A stretch of 64,000 nt of DNA from Sphaerolaimus hirsutus (Eukaryota > Nematoda > Chromadorea > Monhysterida > Sphaerolaimidae): the NCBI GenBank assembly GCA_964036195.1, contig OZ038458.1, forward strand, positions 372,001 through 436,000, written 5' to 3'. The notes below the pieces were generated by a model, which saw nothing but the letters and a program-made list of their open reading frames with translations, had not been told where the DNA came from and made no database searches. Position 1 is the first letter of the stretch. Every line of letters begins with the position of its first letter. Shown here piece by piece: positions 31,996-44,000 of this stretch. The translations under genes and the position numbers were made by a program.

Positions 31996-34900
31996 ATGGC
32001 TTCAGCGGCGCCGGCGGTGGGCCGCAAACAGACGCCCAGTGATTTCCTCAAGCAAATCATTGGCAAGCCAGTGGTGGTCAAATTGAATTCTGGCGTCGAT
32101 TACAGAGGTGGGGGGGGGGGTCTTTTTGTTATTTTATCCGGTTTGGTTTGAGGCAGGTTTTTTGTTGATCTTTGATAAGTTTAGTAAGTAGTGAGCTATA
32201 TCATCTATCGTTTAAGCTTTTTTTCTCTTATGGCAATTTTTCTGCTTTCGGCACCTTTAAGAAGGCTACCTACCATATTTCCTCGAAATACCCCCTGGGG
32301 TTTATTTTTTCAGAGTGAGAATTTTGAAAGGGGTAATTTAAGGGGGGGGGGTGATTATTCCGCCAGAAATTGTTTGAACTGACGGTACTAATTTGTTCTT
32401 TGTAATGTACGCATACGTAGAAAAATGCAACAATGAGCACCTGTATAGACTATAGAGTATAGACTTTTATAAGTATGTAAATGGTATAAAATAAATCCTG
32501 TTCTAACATAACACATTCATTGTTTTTAACGTGTGTTCTGTGTTGCCCAGACCACAGACTGCAGCTTTGGCATTTACACTCAATTTGGAGGGGGGGGGTA
32601 TTTCGAGGGGGTTATAAATTCATAGTGGCCCTTTTGAGAGGGGGGTATGGAGTATCTATCGTTATCTACCTTTGGAGCTTCATTATCTATCTAAACCCCC
32701 GCAGGGGTCCAAATCTACAAACTACCCCCTGCAATTAACATGTAATATTTAAAATTGTTGTGTTTGTGCAGGCATTTTGTCGTGTCTGGACGGCTACATG
32801 AACATAGCGCTGGAACAAACCGAGGAGTACGTCAATGGGCAGCTGAAAAACAAATATGGCGACGCGTTCATTCGTGGAAACAATGGTAAACTTGCTGGGC
32901 TTTTTTGCACGCTGAATTGAGACCGAATCAATGAGAATTCTATGGGACGTAACTTCAGCTATAATGGATCGTTAAAATAAGATGATAAGAATGAATTTTA
33001 CCACACTAGAGTTCAAGTGCCAGGGACGTAGCCAGGATTTTTGAGCGGGGGGTGGATTGTATACGGGGTCCGGCGAACGGGGGGCCTAAAATTTGACCAC
33101 AGTGGTAAAGGAATGGCGCCATGGCGCCAGCGCCACTCGTAGGCGCTACGCCATGGCGTCATTGGCGCCAAATACTGATGTACATGTATGTATTTTTCAT
33201 ACATATTCAGCGACGGGGACAGATTTTGAGGGTTTTTTTTGTCCTGAATTATAGGTATGAACGAAATATACCTCTCGGCGCCGAAATGCGCGCAAATTTT
33301 TTCCGAACAACCGGCAAAATCGCTTTACGCAAGTGCTTTAGTTTTCTGTCCGAGCCGCCATATTTTTCTGTCCGTCCCCCCCCCCCCCGCCCCCCTGGCT
33401 ACGTCCTTGAGTGGGACCATGCCCTTTTAAATATCAGAACTTATCGATCCCACTTTGCCCAGCACCCTCAATGTGCCCAATCTTTACATTTATGCAATGG
33501 ATGCCCAGCCCCCCCCCCCCCATTTTTTCTGGTGGACACTCAGCGCAAGTAATCTACTCTTGTCAATAATTGCCCATTTTCATCTATTTTTGGCTTTATA
33601 CATATGTGCTTCAATAACATTTTTTTCATTTATCACCTACTTTTTTGCGATTTTCTCCGGGGGTTTTTCTTCCATAATCCTTCTAGAATATTTGCCCCCT
33701 GGAAACCTCCTCTCCCCAATAATATTTTTCGGCTATCTATGCCCCCGGAGGGGTCGAAATTCACTAAACCCCTGACTGGGTGTAGACAACTTGCGCTGGG
33801 AGTTTACTTGCGCTGAGGCACACCCATAGCGGATTTTGGGGTTAGCATTTTGGGGGGGGGTCAGCCGGTCAGCACGCGTTAATAACTCGGGAACCGCTTG
33901 GCGAAAAATGTTGAAATTTGGATATGTTATGGTTTCAGGTCGGGGCTAGTATCAAGTCCGACGATTTTTTTCTACGACCCCCCAGACCGGAGATAGGGGG
34001 GGTCTATAAAAACACTGTAATTTGCGTTTTTTTGGGTGTCGCCAAGAACATGCAAACTTTGAACATCAATAGCTCGGTCATTTGTGAACCGATTTTAGTC
34101 ATTAAAATGTTAAAATGATCACAAATGTTCGGAGAGTTCATTTCTGAGGTCAAATCGGAGATACACATTTGTTTATATATCGATTTAGGCCGATTTCGAA
34201 ATGCAAAATTTCCGCAAAAGTTTGCTTTTTGAACATGCTATCCTATTCTCCTGATCNNNNNNNNNNNNNNNNNNNNNNNNNNNNNNNNNNNNNNNNNNNN
34301 NNNNNNNNNNNNNNNNNNNNNNNNNNNNNNNNNNNNNNNNNNNNNNNNNNNNNNNNNNNNNNNNNNNNNNNNNNNNNNNNNNNNNNNNNNNNNNNNNNNN
34401 NNNNNNNNNNNNNNNNNNNNNNNNNNNNNNNNNNNNNNNNNNNNNNNNNNNNNNNNGTCAATACAGGTTAATACAGGAGGCGTTTTTCATGCACACTGCT
34501 GTTGAACACAGGTAATGTGTCCACTACAGATTAGTAATGAAACACAAATTAAATTTTATTGACATAATAATTTACTGCACATTTCAAAACAACATTAAAA
34601 TCACTGCAATACAACATGATCTCAGATGATCACCAAAAACATCCATCACAGTTCCCACGTTTCTTGCACATCACCCTGATCTGCATATTAATTTTACCTT
34701 AATAGCAATGATGTTGATGAAAGTTTTGAATACTATCAGCACATTGCCAGCACTGGTGGCTTACACTAGCCAAAGTTTCATGATCACAACTAAAAGCAGC
34801 GTTGAGCTAGAGCACCATTTGTACATCAGTACAAAATGACCGAAATTGTAACCCCCACAGTTCCGCAGTGGGTGAAGCTAGAGAGGTGAAATTTTGTGTG

Positions 34901-35792
34901 AAAACTCAAAACACCTGATATATTAATGTGTTAAAATTTTATAACTGTAGCGTACCCCTAGCGCGAATGGCGAGCACTGCCCGGGGACTTTTCAGCCCGA
35001 CCATGTACATGGATGGGACGCGAAAGTTTGAAGTGCTATAACTTTTGATCGGAGAGAGATATCGATCTCATTTTTGTTTCATTGGGTTTCTCTTGATCAG
35101 GAGAATAGGATAGCATGTTCAAAAAGCAAACTTTTGCGGGAATTTTGCATTTCGAAATCGGGCTCAATCGATATATAAACAAATGTGTATCTCCGATTTG
35201 ACCTCAGAAATGAACTCTCCGAACATTTGTGATCATTTTAACATTTTAATGACTAAAATCGGTTCACAAATGACCGAGCTATCGATGTTCAAAGTTTGCA
35301 TGTTCTTGGCGACACCCAAAAAAACGCAAATTACAGTGTTTTATAGACCCCCCCTATCTCCGGTCTGGGGGGTCGTAGAAAAAAATCGTCGGACTTGATA
35401 CTAGCCCCGACCTGAAACCATAACATATCCAAATTTCAACATTTTTCGCCAAGCGGTTCCCGAGTTAATAACGCGTGCTGACCGGCTGACCCCCCCCCCC
35501 CAAATGCTAACCCCAAAATCCGCTATGGGCACACCCCTCAGTTGCCCATACGGGCGGAGGTCTTCCAGGGCGAATAAACTCTGGTACCAGTCCCGCACCC
35601 AGATAAGTGTAGAGTGAAGTGTCAGATGTCGGTGCAAAAATTGATGTGTGGTAAAAATTTGTCAAATGAAAAATATCAAAAGTGAAGTAATAAATCTTGT
35701 ATTTAAAAGATCATACCACTTGCCAACGAATAACTACATATTTCCCCCCCCCCCCCGCAGTTCTGTACATCAGCACGACGAAACGACGGTGA
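31996..35792 (+). CDS. LSM6: U6 snRNA-associated Sm-like protein LSm6
   Basis: Exons 31996-32107, 32772-32885 and 35761-35792 (TGA) give 85 residues, close to the 80 usual for the family. After a variable start (MASAAPAVG) the protein reads RKQTPSDFLKQIIGKPVVVK, then LNSGVDYRG and CLDGYMNIALEQTEEYVNGQ (Sm1 region) and YGDAFIRGNNVLYISTTKRR (Sm2 region), almost identical to animal LSM6. LSm6 is a ring subunit of cytoplasmic LSm1-7 (mRNA decapping) and nuclear LSm2-8 (U6 snRNA). An in-frame ATG at 31957 would add 13 residues; family length favours 31996. An acceptor-like TTGCAG at 31982-31987 suggests a 5' UTR intron may end just before the start. Donor after 32107 is GTGGGG, followed by a G run. 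Intron 2 holds a hAT-type element and a large palindrome with a gap. Confidence 0.95.
32274..32625. mobile_element. TA-target MITE, CCGTATTTCCTCGAA family, decayed right end
   Basis: Left CCATATTTCCTCGAAATACC, internal segment as in 21676-22082 (inverted), right GGGGGGGTATTTCGAGG without the final cap. In LSM6 intron 1. Confidence 0.7.
33021..33409. mobile_element. hAT-type element (CAGGGACGTAGCCAGG)
   Basis: Begins CAGGGACGTAGCCAGG, ends CTGGCTACGTCCTTG, with GGCGCCATGGCGCC inside. Flanks do not form a clear 8-bp duplication. In LSM6 intron 2; it is the uninterrupted relative of element A at 7984-10059. Confidence 0.82.
33813..35541. repeat. Large palindrome containing an assembly gap
   Basis: Left arm 33813-34256 and right arm about 35100-35541 are near-perfect complements (CGGATTTTGGGGTTAGCATT ... 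AATGCTAACCCCAAAATCCG). The gap starts exactly where the left arm ends; 34457-35099 is single-copy. In LSM6 intron 2. Confidence 0.9.
34257..34456. other. Assembly gap of exactly 200 N
   Basis: Placeholder run of N at the inner edge of a palindrome arm. Confidence 0.98.
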
Positions 35793-36005
35793 ATGTAACC
35801 CATTCCGTTGATTTCTCAGTGGGTCGCAATGTGTACTAATGGATCTCTTCCCGAGTAAATGTATTTACACGTTTGTTGTTTTCTTCTGCGCTGTTTTGTA
35901 TTCTTTTAATAACATAAATAGTGGATCGAAGATTTTGTTTCGAATGTTTCATTCTGGGTGAATAGGTTAAATGCGGGTTAAATTTGACTTGCCCGTTTAC
36001 TGCGC

Positions 36006-36216
36006 GGGGACTGGCGCCAGACCCGCACCCTGTAAAGTGTAAAGAAAAGTGTCTAATTGCCATCAAGTGTCAAAAAGAGAAGATTTTTTATAGAACTTTT
36101 AACATTTTGTTTGAGATTTGGCAAAGTTGTATGACATTTGACAAATTGGTATGCATTTTACATTATTACATTTTACAAGCTTGGCACTTTACACTTTACA
36201 GGGTACGAGACTGCCA
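36006..36216. mobile_element. Hairpin MITE, CCCTGTAAAGTGT family
   Basis: Left CAGACCCGCACCCTGTAAAG, right CTTTACAGGGTACGAGACTG, with complementary tgacatttg/caaatgtca motifs. A one-sided relative is at 37188-37400. Confidence 0.8.
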
Positions 36217-36548
36217 CTTGGAGGAGTAAAAAATCCAATCAACAATATTCAACGGTTACCGCAATAAAGCGTTTCCAAAACAAACATTTTACCACACATA
36301 AAATGACTTGAAATACGCGCTTTTCCGACTCAAAATTACAACATACCGAATTTGCGCTGTTGTCAATCGTAACAGCGGCAATGTTTCACCTGAAAACCGC
36401 CATCAATTTTCCATGTCGGCTATTATTTCGACGCAATCGCTGCAAGAGTTTTTCCTGAATTTTTTCATGAACTTGCCATTGGATCATTGGCACTTTCAAT
36501 GGAAATTATTTTTCGCCATTCAAAACATTAGGATAACTTTCATGAATA

Positions 36549-36920
36549 CCGTATTTCTTCGAAACACCCCCTTGATAGGCCCAGGTCGTTTCAAGCTGAG
36601 GAAAAAATACCCCCCCCACCCTCGAAGTACCCTTTCGGAAAGTCTGGAGTAAGGATAAGGTACATAATGTATGCAAGGTACATGTATTTATTGTTGCCAT
36701 TAAGCATACAATAGTTTGTGTAGCCATCTACGTTGATGTGTCTAAAGATATCCTGTTTTATCACGTTTATTACCTGTTTGGGTATGTAAAAGCACCATCT
36801 TTACTACTATCCTCCACGGAAATTTCTGGCGAAATAATACCCCGACCCCCTCGAAATACCCCTCTCAAAATTTCTACATTGAAAAAATAAAACCCCTAAG
36901 GGTATTTCGAAGAAATACGG
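36549..36920. mobile_element. TA-target MITE, CCGTATTTCTTCGAA cap
   Basis: Begins CCGTATTTCTTCGAAACACC, ends GGTATTTCGAAGAAATACGG, TA on both sides. Confidence 0.87.
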
Positions 36921-37429
36921 TAAGTTGTTGTTTTAAAATTATCGGTTATAAATCCAGGAAATTTGAGCAAGGTTTGATATTCCGACAAATTGTAAGAAAT
37001 CGGCTGTGTTTGGTGATTTGCATACCAATTTATTTTGTGTTCACCAATTTGTCGATTGACCATATAAGGTAATTAAACTTGATCGCGTGGAATATTTTCA
37101 CTGGAGTCACATTTGATGTCGATATGACACGCACGTTTTCTTCGGTTTTATCCACTCACATGTCACTTGACGAGATTCCCGAATCTCTGGGGTAGTCCCA
37201 AACCTTCTAAAATGTCATGTAAAAGGCAACGAGTTATGTAAAATGTCATTAAAAATGTAAAATGCGCCGTTAAAACTTTTTGACATCTAGGCATTCGTTT
37301 GTGGGAAAGTTTTGCCGTTTTAGTGTCGTCCCGGCAGACCCGATGACATGACCACATAACATTTTTGATTTTACACATGACATTTTTCTGAGTCTGGGAA
37401 TGTTTCCATTGGGAGTGCACCATTTCTCG

Positions 37430-37940
37430 TTTCTGGCAGCCTGCCAAACTAAAATGCATATTGCGCCGCGACTCAACCACGAATACACCATACAAAAACA
37501 AATTTATACTGCACTTTTTTCGAAAGTAAAGCGATTCAACAAAATATCAATGTCAAATAATTGGGACAAAATCACAAAATAAATTTCAAATGAGCAAATC
37601 TAAAAATAAATATACACCTACAAAAATTATATGTAAGGTATGCATGCATACAGCGTTGATTGCAGAAATTTTGCGGCATTTTTCACGTTTTTGAGTTCAT
37701 TTAATGCGTTTTTCAATGGGGGTAAACTTCCCAACAATTTTCCCCAGGCAGTCAGATTTATTGAATCTGAGTTTATCGCTCCTTATAAAAATTTGCCATT
37801 TCGAATAATGCCGCGATTTTGACCAGAATTTTTTTGCAGCGACGCTGTGGTCGGATAATACGAATACAAATAAATCTGAACGTTTTTCCACCTTTTTATC
37901 ACATGGCATCTGATATTAAATATTTCTTACCGGTAAAGAC
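37430..37940. other. No feature recognised
   Basis: AT-rich intergenic sequence without recognised exon or repeat ends. Confidence 0.35.
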
Positions 37941-38113
37941 AAGTACCGTATTACCTCTAATTTACCTCCTAGAATTGACCCCCCTTAATACCCCCAGGTC
38001 TGAGTGACCTGGGGAAGTATAAACCCACCCAAATACCACCCCCCCGTCTCGAATAATGTACATCATGTATTCAATGTAGTATGTGTATTTAGATATAAAT
38101 GTGTATTTAGATA

Positions 38114-38433
38114 CCGTATTTCCTCGAAATACCTCCCCCCCCTCGAAATACCCCTCCCCCTCGTTTGACCTCCCCCTCTCGAGACCACTATGAAACAATC
38201 ACCCCCCCCCCCCCCTAATAACATTAGTCTACAGAACCTTATAAATGGCGGTTTTTGTTGCATTTTTCGACGTCTGCGTACGTTTCAGACGACAACTTCG
38301 TACTTAGTTTTCAAAAAATTTCTTGTGAAATAATAACCCCCCCTCGAAATACCCCCCCTCGTTTAACCCCCCCCCCCCTCTCGGGACCACTATGAAACAA
38401 TCACCCCCCGCGGGGTATTTCGAGGAAATACGG
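38114..38433. mobile_element. TA-target MITE, CCGTATTTCCTCGAA cap
   Basis: Begins CCGTATTTCCTCGAAATACC, ends GGTATTTCGAGGAAATACGG, TA on both sides. Interior has ccccctcgaaataccccc runs. Confidence 0.88.
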
Positions 38434-38479
38434 TATAAATATCCCTATATATGTACAAAAATATCCTGTTTGTTCTGAG

Positions 38480-39173
38480 TAGGGTTGGGACGATATATCG
38501 TATCGAATATCGTATATCGACTTTTTTTCATATCATATATCGATATCGAAAATTTTGAAAAAATATTGAATATCGATATCGAACATCGACCATTTTTTCG
38601 ATATTTTCGATATTCTATACTCCCTGGGCCTGACTTCAAATAAGCCAGGAATGGCACTATTAGAAGGCGATTTCATTAGCAATTTTAACAAATTTTGCGC
38701 GCAAGCGCGCACTTTGTTCTCACATGACTGGTATTTTTTGTTTCAGCACTTGCGGCAGCATCAAATCTTGTGCAAATGCTCTCTAAGATGTTCACATAAG
38801 AGTATATGTATGTTAAATAGCTACTTACACCATGGAAATATCAATGGCACCATGACATGGCACCTATGAATGGGGCTGGCACCTTTTCCTTACCACATCT
38901 GTCACATTTTGGCAATCATTTTCTCATTTTGATCATTGTGTGCCATTTAAATTTGTATCATCTACTTTTCAGTAGAGATGATCAGTTGGGTTTGTGATCA
39001 AATGGATATGCAATATGCCAAATGAGATATGCCCTACTATACCAAAAGCAAAATATCGAAATATCGATATCGAATATCGAGCATTTTTTTAAAATATCGA
39101 ATATCGATATCGAGGGTCCATATCGTATCGATATCGAATATCGATATCGAAAAGTCATATCGTCCCAACCCTA
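38480..39173. mobile_element. hAT-type MITE with ATCGATATCGAA arrays (TAGGGTTGGGACG cap)
   Basis: Begins TAGGGTTGGGACGATAT, ends ATATCGTCCCAACCCTA, flanked by GTTCTGAG at 38472-38479 and 39174-39181 (exact). Arms are atatcgatatcgaa arrays; the middle has a decayed GGCGCC-type segment with GCGCGCAAGCGCGC. Confidence 0.92.
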
Positions 39174-39369
39174 GTTCTGAGTACCTATGTATGTATGTAA
39201 CCAGTTTTGGTATGTTTTTATCTATTCTTTACTACGATTCTTCACGGAATTTTCTGACGAAAAAATAAAACCCCCCTTGAATAAGCCCCCCTCGAATTAA
39301 CCCCCCTTTAAATTTGCTGGCTTAATAAAAAAACCCATGGGGGTATTTCGAGGTAATACGGTAATTACA

Positions 39370-40010
39370 TTTTCTAATCACATTCGTGCCGCGACTGTCC
39401 TTTGGAATGTCTCATGAACGAAAAGCTTGCAGATATAGAAAATCATTTTCGCAGGCCACTCTGTGCGCAGGCAAGCTTGCATATTGTAAATTTAGCGCCG
39501 CAACAAAATGTAGTCTATTTTACCAATGAAATTTTAAAAAAATTGATACACATAAATCAGCCTTTAACAAATTCGAGTTGACAGGAATCAGTTATTCTAC
39601 TCTCAACTGTAGTTGACGATCACCTAATTCAAATTAACTCAAATGCTGATTTATGAGTTTACCGAATTTCTAAATAGTTTACTGGCGCAGATTTTTTCTG
39701 TTGTATTGAGCACTGTAAATAGCTCCACAAACAGTATCCTCAGTTGAGAATTCTCCGATGCGCGATTACTTGAGTTTTAATTCTGCAAATTTGCTTTTGC
39801 ATGTGTAAAAGTGTATTTATTTGCGAGCTTGCACACGCACACACAACTTTCCCTTGGATATGACAAATTGATCAAATAAAAAGGAAGTGTTGCTATAAGC
39901 CCTTGCCGCTGGACAGATACATGTGCACATTTGTTGAATGGCCAGCGTTGTCTGCGGATTGGCATTTCTGAGGAATATTTATATTTATTTAAATCATTTT
40001 TACGGCGAGA
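39370..40010. other. No feature recognised
   Basis: AT-rich sequence without recognised exons or repeat termini. Confidence 0.35.
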
Positions 40011-40011
40011 A

Positions 40012-40435
40012 CTCGGCCGTAAAGTAAACCCGGCCGTAAAGTAAACCCGGCCGTAAAGTAAATCTGGCCGTAACGCATAGTTGTACAAACGTATTTACGT
40101 TTACTCGATAAATACGTATACTCGAGTGCTGCGTAAATACGTTTACGTTTCCTTCCGAAAAAATACCGGTACTCACTTACTCGCGTACTTTAAGTACGCG
40201 GGTACAGAAAACGTGATTGAGAACATTTTTGAGTGCATAAAAAGCAAAAAATCACTCACACAAATATAAACGGCTGAAAAAATAGCGTAAAATAACATTG
40301 GAAATTATAGAATTCGCGATGGGTAGGGATAGCGACGACTCTCGCTTTCACCTATACTCATTTTTACGTTTGTCTAGATACAAAACTAAAGTAGCACCCT
40401 CTACTTTACGGCCGGGTTTACTTTACGGCCGGACC
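40012..40435. repeat. GGCCGTAAAGTAAACCC tandem array and its inverted partner
   Basis: Three to four copies of a 19-bp unit (cggccgtaaagtaaacc) at 40014-40076, and two inverted copies at 40402-40433. Between them are acgtatttacgtttactcg repeats, as in 23610-23780 and 59700-59840. Confidence 0.75.
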
Positions 40436-40740
40436 ATCCCCCATTTTTACTATGATGCACTCTCAAACTGAGCAGAAAATATCGCTTAATCTTCCCATGT
40501 CTGCAATTGTCACTTTTTATGAAGTTTTAAATAAGCTTGAAATAATTACATTGGCAACTGATAGGAGAAGTGAGCATGCACACAATAAGCCATGGGTATG
40601 AACCCACCCGCTATGAAAATTCCGCTGCAAATTTACTTCCTTCCAATCCCAATCCAATCGTCATAAAGCTATAAATATTTTCCATTGCGACAGAGAAAAA
40701 GACTACAAAAAAGTTGCCACAGGAAGCAAATTAACATAAT

Positions 40741-41027
40741 GGCCAAACACACTTGTTAACAGCGACACCAAATGTCAACTGGTTCCCATCCCAATTCGGA
40801 GCTTACTGGCGACTAACACTACGCATTTACGTAGACGCAAAAACTTCTATTTACCGGCCTTTACGTTGCACTTTAAAAACGTTTGTTTTTCTACACTACA
40901 GGCTCATTTGTGACGTGATTAAACACGTTTGCATTTGAACGTCGTTCGTCGGCTCGGCGTGAGCAAGCTTTGAATTCGGATAGTATCCAGTTGACATTCG
41001 GTGTCGTTGTCAACTAGTGTGTAGGGC
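40741..41027. mobile_element. Hairpin MITE, CACTAGTTGACATCGACACC family, with insertion
   Basis: Left GGCCAAACACACTTGTTAAC, right GTCAACTAGTGTGTAGGGCC; about 120 extra bases (40802-40928) interrupt the centre relative to other copies. Abuts the 3' end of the MOLO1-like gene. Confidence 0.8.
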
Positions 41028-41029
41028 CT

Positions 41030-41035
41030 TTTATT
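41030..41035 (-). promoter_or_regulatory. Candidate polyadenylation signal of the MOLO1-like gene
   Basis: AATAAA on the minus strand, only 20 bases after the stop codon, and directly against the end of a hairpin MITE (40741-41027). The cleavage site would therefore fall inside the transposon. Confidence 0.4.
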
Positions 41036-41055
41036 ATAATGCACACACATAGATT

Positions 41056-44000
41056 TCAAAGCCACATGTAGCTGCCGGTGTAGTTGTTGCCGGGGTTGTT
41101 GCCCAGCTCGTAGTTGGTGCCGTACGTGACGCTGGCGGCCGTCTTGGCGCGGCTTTGTCGCTGTGAGCTGCCGCGGCTTATCAGCTTCTGTTGGCAGAGT
41201 GCCAAATTGTATTGTTTTTTTAAAAGTAGGTGATTGCTGTGAATTATCTGGTGGAGGTTTTGTTTGGGATAGAGCTTCTTAAAGATACTGTTGTATTGTG
41301 AGATATATTTTTTACCTGTTGTGCAGACATCGACTTTTCTGGTCGAAGACTTTTTCTTCCAGGAATATAATCTAATGACTCAAAATAAGAGTAAGTAATG
41401 GTATTCGTGACAATTCTCATTTCATATTTTGCATAATTTTCGTGTTTACGCGCTGAGCTGTCGCCGTACATTTGATTTCTTATAACGGGTAAATATTTAT
41501 ATCAAATGGATTCAACGTTGAAAAAAAAGCATAACAAATATTAAAAAAATTGTGGTCTAGTTTCCTACCACTTTAAACAAAGTTAGTCACTTTGAGAAGC
41601 TGTATCAAGTCAAAAGAAACCTGTCAGATTTAGCTTCAAAGAAAGACTACGTGTGAAAACCAAAGAAAGAACCTGTACACGTTGAAAGTGTGCATGCGCT
41701 GCTAGCATTTGTGAGAAGTGCGTGCATGTGCATCTGCAACACTGTGCACTGAACTTATTAAGCACTATCCGCATCGGCGGTGCACTAGTACGCACAAATT
41801 CCCATTACGCATATTTTCCCGTTTTTCACTTGACACTTTTTCAAGTGATTTTGAGATATGAGTGAAGTGAAAAAAGTTCACTAATGTCATTGTGAAACTT
41901 TTTTCACTTCACTCATATCTGAAAATCACTTGAAAAAGTGTCAAGTGAAAAACGGGAAAATATGCGTAATGGGAATTTGTGCGTACTAGTGCACCGCCTC
42001 AGTTATTTTTTCAGAATGAATGATTTTCGATTTTGCGGTCAACTCAACCATGTTCAAAACAGAATTTTCGAGTTTCCCAAATTTCCGTGGTGTACTAAAT
42101 AGCGCCCGCAGCGCCAATATACCTGGGCGACGTGAGAGTTGTGCACGCCGACGGAGTACATCATGACCGAAGTGTAGCGTCGCGGATGTGCCGCCCCCTC
42201 TGTAGGTTGTGGCTGGCCCCCTGTGGTGCCCGGGTAAAGCAGAAGTTGAAGGAAAGAAGGATTGAAGTTTGGATGGAAAATGAAAAGTCATTGAAGAATT
42301 TTGTGTTTTACGTTATATTTAAACGTCATGTTAAAAATTAAGTTTTATAACAAAAATTATCGTGAGAGTGTGTGAGAGATGTGTGACCTCCTGACTTGAA
42401 GAACGATAAATTTTACGTTGGCTCATTTACAATAATTATTATTCATTCGAATAAGTACCTAAGTCTCATCTCTCACATAGGTAATGGCCATCTGAATATG
42501 GATTGAATTTCATACATGAATTTTGAATTGTATACTTTTAAACATGGAATAAATAAGAAAATTCGGTGATTTTTTATTTTTTTATTTTTCGTCAAGTTGT
42601 AAACACGGAGGCTTTCACAGCTTGACAAAAAAAATGTGCTAAAAACGAAAAATGTGATTTTATGCTATCGTATACTCGGCAGACATGAAAGGAATCAGTG
42701 ATTCGGCCCTTACGTACCAATTTTAAATTTCGTTAAACATGTTACCGTATTACCTCGAATTAACCCCCCCCCCCTTGAATTAACCCCCCCCCTCGAAATA
42801 CCCCCCCTAAATTTCGGCTGAGGAAATAATAAACCCCCCCCTCGAAATACCCCCCCTAAAATTGAGTGTAACGTGAACGTACATGACAAATACCGCAGTT
42901 TGTTATCTGTACAATGCAGAACACACGTTAAAATTGATGATCAAGTGACGTTAGGGAAGGGTTTTTGTGTATATACAGTTATATATGCCTATAAACACAT
43001 ATACATCTATGTAAATGTTTGATTTTTCTACGTCTGCGTATGGGGAATTTCCAAAAATTTCTGGCGAAATAATAGACCCCCCCCTCGAATTATCCCCCCC
43101 TCAAATTTTGCTGGCGAAATAATAAACCCCCTGGGGGTATTTCGAGGTAATACGGTAAGTTAATTTTGAATTTGAATGAATGCATTCCAATCGATTCATG
43201 GTAAATCTTATTCAATCCGACGTTTTATGCGAGAACAGGATAAACTGAACACGCATATTGTCATATGAAAGCAGATAACAAGGTATTTTATTGTAACAGC
43301 CCGGACAAATTCCAACAAAAAAGTACGTATGTGTGCGTGCGATAGAACAAGGGAAGAACGACCCTGTACACTGTACACCACTAGCTAAATCTGGATCGTT
43401 TTGAAAATCTAAAAATTGCTCTGAATAACATAAAATGCTCACTATGTTCGTAATAATAAGAAATTATCGTATATTTATCAAGTGTAGATCTTAAATTCAA
43501 ATTTCGACGGTGACGTTCACTTATCTAATTGAAAAATTTGTTTATGGTCATCCCTACGCATGAAATACGAGTGTCAATAACAATGAAATTGGGTTAGAAT
43601 GGCACTTGTACAAAAATTCGTTAGACCATTGACTCGCATAATGTCTGCCGAGTATAACATAGTGGCTGCACGCCGCACGGCACACAAAAATGAAAATTGA
43701 GAAAGGATAAACCCTAAAGGAAAATGCTCTCTAACCACTCTAACCATAGAGGCACTGCAAAGTCAAACAGAAATACAAAAATAACACACTTTACATAAGC
43801 AAAGCATTAGCAGGCAGCTGTTGGTTGCATGGTGCAAGTGCTGAGATGCACACGTAAAGCAAAAGTTTGAAAGTTTTTACCCCCTCCCCAATTACATTGA
43901 TAAATGAACCTAAATGACTTATTGCTATACAATTTTGGGTGAGTTCGATATGAGTACTTTGGTCTATTTTTCATTCCATTTTTTTTGTAAATTTTTCATT

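Larger units (their letters stand above)
37946..39361. mobile_element. Outer CCGTATTACC element with two nested elements
   Basis: Begins CCGTATTACCTCTAATTTAC, ends GGTATTTCGAGGTAATACGG, TA on both sides. It contains 38114-38433 and 38480-39173. Confidence 0.72.

Noticed and set aside
21081..38500. TAGGGTT ends as telomere-like sequence
   Set aside because: The motif occurs once per element end, is inverted at the other end and is flanked by 8-bp duplications, so it is a transposon cap and not a telomeric array.
40012..40078. Evenly spaced repeats suggesting a CRISPR-like array
   Set aside because: Direct head-to-tail copies with no spacers, in an animal genome; a plain tandem array.
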